This document shows, piece by piece, positions 40,601 through 44,962 of a stretch of 44,962 nt of DNA. The DNA comes from Fidelibacterota bacterium. GTDB taxonomy: Bacteria; Fidelibacterota; UBA8477; JABMPR01. The translations under genes were made by a program, and so were the position numbers. Positions within the stretch are counted from its first letter, which is position 1, and every line of letters starts with the position of its first letter. The notes beneath the pieces are model-generated. The model ran no database searches. It was not told the origin of the DNA and worked only from the letters and a program-made list of their open reading frames with translations. The stretch lies in NCBI GenBank assembly GCA_018650795.1, contig JABIFG010000126.1, positions 1 through 44,962 on the forward strand. The letters are read 5' to 3'.

Positions 40601-43600
40601 TATTGATGGACTTGGTGGCAAAGATTCGGATGACAAGCGTATTGTTGTACCAGAAGATGTCTCGCTCTATGGATATCACCATCCCTCCTGGGATTGGTAT
40701 GAGTTTGACCCAAATCCTGAAAGTGGATCTATTAATTACCGCCACATTAATGGTACCGAAGGGAATCTCCAGATTGAGGGCGGAACCTACCCCAACACAG
40801 AAGATTTAAATAACGACGGCGCTCTGGATACACGCAATGCCTATTTCACCATGGATGTTGATCTGACTACCGATGATTATATCGCAGGTCGTACCAAATT
40901 CAGTGATAACAGCGAGACGGGCTGGAAACTTATCCGCATCCCGTTGGTAGATTTTCTCAAGGCTGGCGATAATCCCGATCTGGCGCTATGGTCCCAGATC
41001 AAGTTTTCAAGACTCTGGATGGATGAGGTTCCCGCCGGAGGTGCTGCCCTCCAAATCGCCACAGTTGATATCGTTGGAAATGACTGGCAGGAACGTGGTG
41101 TCTTCTCTCAGTATGATAGAATTGAAACCAGCATCACCGACTCCCTGCATGGCACCCTGAATGTTATGGTGATTAATACTGAAGATAATCCCAGCCGCTA
41201 CAATGCTGATGGGGTTCCTGGCAGCTATTCCTCACCACCTGCTGGTGTGGAAGGCATACTGGATCCGATTACTCAGCTTCGCTCCAAAGAGCAATCGTTA
41301 GTCATTCGAGCCGATGATCTGGAACCTGGCTATACTGTGGTGACTGACAAGTTATTCCAAGGTAAAGACCCGAAAAATTTTATCCATTATAGGACCATGA
41401 AAATGTTTATCCATGGTTGGGACCGAAACCAGGGTGGCATCTACGAATCTGGTTTTAGCGATTATGAACTGGACGATGGTTCTGATCTGGAATTCTTCTT
41501 TCGCTTTGGTGAAACTGATAATGATTTTTATGAAATCCGTCGACCTATTTATCCAGGATGGGATGAAAGGAATCATCTGGAGATCAACTTGTCTGATCTG
41601 GCCAATTTTAAACTGTCCCTGGAAGATTCACTTTTCATCATATCGCAGGTTACCCAAGTAGGTAGTGAATTGGATAGTACCTTAATGGATAGCACCTACA
41701 TGGACACCCTATATTGGTCGTCCCTACCTGTAGATTTCAAATATGCGACCAAAGAACTTCCTGATGGAAGTACCCTTGCCGTTAAAGGAAAACCATCGCT
41801 CTCCCGTATCCGCCTATTAAAAACAGGTTTCAAGAACCTTTCTGGCCAAAGCATGAGTGGAGAAATCTGGTTGGATGAGTTGCGCCTTAGCGACGTGGAA
41901 AAGAATACTGCTACAGCCTATCGAGCTAATATGAGTATGCAATTTGCGGATGTGGCCAAATTGAATATGGATATTCAACGTGATGATGCAGATTTTCACA
42001 ATGTGCAAGAGCAGTTTGGTAAGGGTAGTAATTCTCTAGCCATGAACGTCAGCGGTAGCCTGTCACTGCATAAATTCTTGCCCAGCACCTGGGGTTTGAA
42101 TATTCCCGTCTCGGCCTCCTACCGCCAGAGCGAGAAACAGCCCAAGTATATCACAGGTAGTGATATCCGCATTGTTGATCTGGATCCAGCGCTTCAGGAT
42201 ACCCTTGAGACCATGACCAACCGGAATGAATCTTACAGTTGGAATGTTTCGCTTTCTAAGAAGGTCAAATCTGAACATTGGTTACCTAAATACACCATAG
42301 ACAACATGAATTTCAAAGTGGGAGCAACCAACAGTACGGCCTCCAATGCTCAGAAAAGTGAACAGAATTCTGAAAAGGTTGATGGAAGCTTCTCGTATAA
42401 GGTCAATCTGGGGAAGGATTTTAAAGTAGCGCCATTTAGCTTTATGGAATCTATCCCGATCATTGGAGAAAGCCTGGCCAGTACGGAGATTGGCTATCTG
42501 CCATCGAATCTTGGTGTCGATGGTTCCATGGTTGAGAATAAGTCATCCAGTGTCTTCCGGAACCCCAATGCAACACCACAGAAGCCCATACACCAGTTGA
42601 CGATGAGTCGTCGATTTAATGCGGATTGGAATATTCTCAGTACCGTCAGTGCGAAATTCAACGCTTCACTGTCAAATAATCTGGATAGTTTGAAAAACCG
42701 CAAAGAAGATATTCTAAAAGAAATGGATTTTGGTCATCTCGGAAGCTACAAAGAAAGCTACAGTTTAAATTGGAGTCCTAAAGCGCTCAAGCTGCTATCA
42801 CCGTCTCTCTCCTATTCTTCAAATTTCTCTGCCACAGATAAAATCAATGTGGATCAGCCAGGTCTTGATCTCAACGTGAGTTCAAATACATCAGCAAATA
42901 TGTCGCTGACTTTTTCAGAAGCTTTTGGTCTACTTCACAAGCCTGAGAAGACTAAAAAAGCATCTGGAGGCAGCAAAAATACTCAGTCCGCCCGTGGCAG
43001 AGGTAGAGGTCGAGTTGTTGATGAGAAGGAACGGGAGCCGAAGGAAGATGGGGAAAAAGAGGTTGCGGAAGCTTTAAGCTTTACCAAAATATTAGATTTA
43101 ACATACGCAGCATTGGACCGAATCGATCCCATCTCAATGAACATCACTCAGGGGCAGAATACGACCAACATGCGACAAATTGCTGCTCTGGATACCATGG
43201 CAGTCACCAGGGCCGGGGATACGACAGGGGTGGCTGACTCATTAATCCTGGTCGTCAAGGAAATGGATCTAAACAATGTAGGCTATGGCTACCGGATGGG
43301 TTTCAATACTGCTCTGGGTAACCTGAATCATCCAGATGCTACCAATCCCATTGCTACAAGTGGAAATTTTAACCTGACTACACGCTCAGGCTTCAAGCTG
43401 ACCAAAACACTGACGACAAAATTTACATTCGCATTCGGCCAGAAAACGACCCTGGTGAATAAAAGTCAGGGAGAAGTCATCAACACTAATATGGATTTCC
43501 TGCCCAGTGGTAATCTGTATGGAGCCCCCAAAGACGAGTACAAATCCTTTGGAAACTCAGGTATTCCGTTACCCTCTTTCAACTTAAGATACTCCGGGTT

Positions 43601-44195
43601 GAAAGATATTGAATGGCTGAAAAAATTTATCACCGGTGCTAGTCTGGATATGAATTATGCTGGTAAAAAAACAGCGAATCAGGAGAAGGGCGTTCTGAGA
43701 AGGGAGACTTACTCCATTGCATTCTCACCACTGATTGGTTTGAATATTCAAGGGAAAAAAAGCATCAATGGCTCACTTAACTATAGCCTGACAAAAAACA
43801 TAAATAATTCCATCGATGTGAATAATTTCATTTCTTCGACTCAAAGTTTCAATCAGTCCGTCAATGCAGGTCTCTCCTATTCTCATCGGGGAGGAATGAC
43901 TATTCCCCTACCCATGATGGAGGATAAATATCTTGAGAACAATATCGATTTTCGCCTCGAGATAGCCTACACGCATGAGCAAGAATACACCGGAACTGAA
44001 AGTGCAATCTCCATTGAATTTGGTGATGGTCGCTACACGAAGACACTTTCAGCCAGGCCCAGTATACAATACAGCTTTACTGATAAAGTGTCTGGGAACA
44101 TCTCTTATGACTATCGTATCACTGACACCCGTGACCATGGTCGGCAGGATGTAGGTGATTTCCAATTTGGTGTAAACATCCAGATCAAGGGATAG
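37626..44195 (+). CDS. sprA: SprA, type IX secretion translocon
   Basis: The giant outer-membrane protein (2189 aa) that forms the T9SS conducting pore, a very large beta-barrel in Flavobacterium, and is also needed for gliding there. A signal peptide is seen at 1-20 (ending SVYG) after a GTG start. Periplasmic and plug-like parts follow (with QIEQKQAFKIEGKIGDRISI and the conserved DFEGSRR region near 818), and the C-terminal half is full of alternating strands, ending in FQFGVNIQIKG. A strongly basic/acidic insert lies at about 1772-1816. The length is close to Flavobacterium SprA. With a T9SS cargo two genes upstream, an active T9SS is very likely; the Por/Gld partners are outside the window. 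Confidence 0.93.
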   Translation: MRTIAAIILSLITIWPSVYGQTEEVQPVGVSFRLQAKFFQLASTPIFDTPNQGLFFSDTSLFLASPMSQLNLSSIKSTLEMDSTATYFTMSQMMDGKPIGIPTVVTIDEFVSLSLDRKKTGLFKKIATGRLQAEDASGGSQSFELIGADIAGQRVSLRVRGNVNITGKLRSEDRSKTTNTNSQQQSNTFQIEQKQAFKIEGKIGDRISIQVDQDSERDFDFENNMEIFYNGNEDEIIQKVEAGNISLSLPGTKLAMFSGQNNGLFGLKALAKVGPIDITAIASLERGRKEKLSLNGNSEASEVTVDDYHRRRNTYFYVNHFYRRKSYPLNDQGQYRLTGRTVQTIRVYKYISYGQSDQMTNFAQIYDNPETDSTWATSRHVIQLKQGVDQDFVLYEDLGVIRMNTAVQDGEVLAIAYRDTFVNTDNMDQTNLIVPEYDPLFNPKRWFQEGNNIALGTPGIADTLRLKLIKPDGALPGDPSWDLEWKNVFYLNTSGINKEGFDLKIRESLGGEESELTTLGKPFLQLFGLDRTGVGSEQEPDGIMDLDYENILNLRRGELIIPYLVPFRADTVVTGQPSWMTNAAGQALNSGGNPNLVDNPEYSSKSFYDFPVSSPSEYKKDTKFKLHVSYANQSSSFNLGFNVIEGSEEVTLNGVPLERGASKDYTIDYFSGQLIILNESALAPGADLDIKYELNEFFQLDKKVILGSRAELKFGENKSSFIGLSAIYFSKSSIDEKVRVGKEPMENFIWDLNTKISRDLPFLTRGLDWLPLIKTDAKSNVTLSGEIAQVIPNPNTAVNEELGDVGLAYLDDFEGSRREAQLSIIRGAWGLSSVPIDGTDRGNYDRAYTYWYNPYNRVLTKQIWPNKETSAQAQNDVTDILVLNVIPDSSFSVQQGGAPGSAWGGIQRSLSSGYYDQSTSKFLEMWVKGDQGRLHIDLGYISEDQQEPGQTWDVEILDQVVKKGYGQLDTEDISSQVFPSGDGFVEKAEDLGIDGLGGKDSDDKRIVVPEDVSLYGYHHPSWDWYEFDPNPESGSINYRHINGTEGNLQIEGGTYPNTEDLNNDGALDTRNAYFTMDVDLTTDDYIAGRTKFSDNSETGWKLIRIPLVDFLKAGDNPDLALWSQIKFSRLWMDEVPAGGAALQIATVDIVGNDWQERGVFSQYDRIETSITDSLHGTLNVMVINTEDNPSRYNADGVPGSYSSPPAGVEGILDPITQLRSKEQSLVIRADDLEPGYTVVTDKLFQGKDPKNFIHYRTMKMFIHGWDRNQGGIYESGFSDYELDDGSDLEFFFRFGETDNDFYEIRRPIYPGWDERNHLEINLSDLANFKLSLEDSLFIISQVTQVGSELDSTLMDSTYMDTLYWSSLPVDFKYATKELPDGSTLAVKGKPSLSRIRLLKTGFKNLSGQSMSGEIWLDELRLSDVEKNTATAYRANMSMQFADVAKLNMDIQRDDADFHNVQEQFGKGSNSLAMNVSGSLSLHKFLPSTWGLNIPVSASYRQSEKQPKYITGSDIRIVDLDPALQDTLETMTNRNESYSWNVSLSKKVKSEHWLPKYTIDNMNFKVGATNSTASNAQKSEQNSEKVDGSFSYKVNLGKDFKVAPFSFMESIPIIGESLASTEIGYLPSNLGVDGSMVENKSSSVFRNPNATPQKPIHQLTMSRRFNADWNILSTVSAKFNASLSNNLDSLKNRKEDILKEMDFGHLGSYKESYSLNWSPKALKLLSPSLSYSSNFSATDKINVDQPGLDLNVSSNTSANMSLTFSEAFGLLHKPEKTKKASGGSKNTQSARGRGRGRVVDEKEREPKEDGEKEVAEALSFTKILDLTYAALDRIDPISMNITQGQNTTNMRQIAALDTMAVTRAGDTTGVADSLILVVKEMDLNNVGYGYRMGFNTALGNLNHPDATNPIATSGNFNLTTRSGFKLTKTLTTKFTFAFGQKTTLVNKSQGEVINTNMDFLPSGNLYGAPKDEYKSFGNSGIPLPSFNLRYSGLKDIEWLKKFITGASLDMNYAGKKTANQEKGVLRRETYSIAFSPLIGLNIQGKKSINGSLNYSLTKNINNSIDVNNFISSTQSFNQSVNAGLSYSHRGGMTIPLPMMEDKYLENNIDFRLEIAYTHEQEYTGTESAISIEFGDGRYTKTLSARPSIQYSFTDKVSGNISYDYRITDTRDHGRQDVGDFQFGVNIQIKG

Positions 44196-44204
44196 GGGGA
44201 ATCG

Positions 44205-44962
44205 GTGCGACTCAATTTCAGGTTAATCTATCTATCTTCACTGCTAATTTTGAATTGTGGAACGCCCCTGACTGCCCAGACTGGTTTTGATGCAGACCGT
44301 GCCTTTGATGACCTCCAGGCACAATGCGATCTAGGTCCACGGAATCCAAATTCGGATGGTGCCCAGGCTGCCATTCAGTTTTATAGTTCCATCTTGAAAC
44401 CCCTGGCTGACACCCTCCATCTACAGAATTTCCAATTGGATGACCCCTATTCTTCAGAAAAGCTAAATCTGACAAATATAGTGGCTCGTTTTCAGCCCCA
44501 GAAAACCCAACGGATTATCTTGTGCGCCCATTGGGATACCCGACCTCGTGCTGAATATGATTTATCAGAGCCAGAAAAACCCATGATCGGTGCAAATGAT
44601 GGTGCCAGTGGTGTAGCCATCCTGCTGGAAATCGCCAGGCAACTTCAGGCCAACCCAGTGAATCCAGGAATAGATATCATCCTCTTCGATGGGGAAGACT
44701 ATGGTGAACCTCGCGATTTGCAGCACTATCTGCTGGGAAGTCGCTATTATGTGGATCATCCCTATCTCCCCATGGCACAGCGGGTGATTTTGCTGGATAT
44801 GGTAGGGGATGCCGAGCTAACTATCAAAGTGGACCCTGTTTCCTACCGTGCCGCTCCCCGCTTGGTAGAAGAAATCTGGGCGCTGGCCAACGAAATTGGT
44901 TATGATCAATTCCAACTTGTGGCTGGAGCTTCCATGTATGATGACCATGTTCCCTTTATTGA
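44205..44962 (+). CDS. M28-family glutaminyl-peptide cyclotransferase-like protein (partial, runs off the end)
   Basis: The visible 252 residues match zinc-dependent glutaminyl cyclases and M28 aminopeptidases. The hydrophobic start ends in LLILNC, a possible lipobox at Cys18 (alternatively signal peptidase I cleavage after TAQ). Candidate zinc and catalytic residues are His109 (AHWDTRP), Asp132 (GANDGASG), Glu164 (FDGEDYG), Asp198 (LLDMVGD) and His248 (DDHVPF). Bacterial glutaminyl cyclases turn N-terminal Gln into pyroglutamate. In Bacteroidota, several periplasmic proteins and T9SS-processed cargo begin with pyroglutamate, which makes the position next to sprA suggestive. The GTG start lies 9 bases after the sprA stop behind AGGGGG. 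The C-terminus is outside the window. Confidence 0.88.
   Translation, partial: MRLNFRLIYLSSLLILNCGTPLTAQTGFDADRAFDDLQAQCDLGPRNPNSDGAQAAIQFYSSILKPLADTLHLQNFQLDDPYSSEKLNLTNIVARFQPQKTQRIILCAHWDTRPRAEYDLSEPEKPMIGANDGASGVAILLEIARQLQANPVNPGIDIILFDGEDYGEPRDLQHYLLGSRYYVDHPYLPMAQRVILLDMVGDAELTIKVDPVSYRAAPRLVEEIWALANEIGYDQFQLVAGASMYDDHVPFI

Noticed and set aside
42063..42703. Minus-strand frames within sprA
   Set aside because: Antisense shadows without ribosome sites; the plus-strand SprA frame is continuous and family-typical.
44218..44475. 85-aa minus-strand frame near the window end
   Set aside because: A shadow of the M28 glutaminyl-cyclase-like gene on the other strand, which has clear family motifs.

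Overview
The window looks like a chromosomal segment from an uncultured-type bacterium of the FCB (Fibrobacterota-Chlorobiota-Bacteroidota) superphylum. A marine Marinimicrobia/Marinisomatota-like or Calditrichota-like lineage is my best guess from gene content alone. The main grounds are a sprA gene (type IX secretion translocon), a large secreted protein ending in a T9SS/FlgD-like C-terminal sorting domain, a TonB-dependent receptor paired with a DUF4249-like lipoprotein, and many secreted peptidases. I see no phage, IS element, CRISPR array or toxin island. The region reads as core and lifestyle genes punctuated by short dispersed palindromic repeats.

Layout. 447-4333 (minus): a secreted DUF885 metallopeptidase followed by dipeptidyl peptidase IV. 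4690-4970: a CAU-anticodon tRNA with its terminator, and the terminator of the next operon. 5208-18015 (minus): a long co-directional run, transcribed from high to low coordinates. It starts with the four subunits of a group 3b [NiFe] sulfhydrogenase (hydB-hydG-hydD-hydA) and a hydrogenase maturation protease. It continues with a receiver-only response regulator, a six-TM RegB-like histidine kinase and a GTGA-coupled stand-alone ACT protein, then yqeY, a cvpA-family gene, mutS2 and dnaG. An FNR/CRP-type palindrome lies upstream of hydB. 18415-21009 (minus): a compact five-gene operon (NUDIX, Rieske ferredoxin, ElbB, cupin, LON-domain protein). 21247-25566 (minus): a three-gene outer-membrane module (334-aa envelope protein, TonB-dependent receptor, DUF4249-like lipoprotein). 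25610-28976 (minus): a membrane-anchored glycerophosphodiesterase and a penicillin-acylase-family Ntn hydrolase with a recognisable promoter and operator-like palindrome. 29154-30861 (minus): an HD-domain tRNA nucleotidyltransferase, a 44-codon relic of a URO-D-family methyltransferase and a 54-aa membrane protein.

From 30987 the coding switches to the plus strand: a PAF-acetylhydrolase-like lipoprotein, a 1301-aa seven-repeat surface protein with a T9SS sorting domain, rdgB, sprA, and the start of an M28 glutaminyl-cyclase-like lipoprotein that runs off the end.

Taken together the genes suggest a protein- and peptide-consuming heterotroph. Dipeptides and amino acids would be released by DPP-IV, DUF885, M28 and acylase enzymes, the surface would be decorated through T9SS, and surplus reductant would be handled by an NAD(P)-linked hydrogenase. 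The hydrogenase is followed in the same run by a redox-type two-component pair that could regulate it. The most distinctive observations are the hydrogenase/RegB-like kinase/ACT run with its FNR-like box, a dispersed repeat that has become the signal-peptide n-region of a lipoprotein, an envelope gene whose signal peptide is reachable only from a non-ATG start, and the URO-D relic with the tiny membrane gene beside it.
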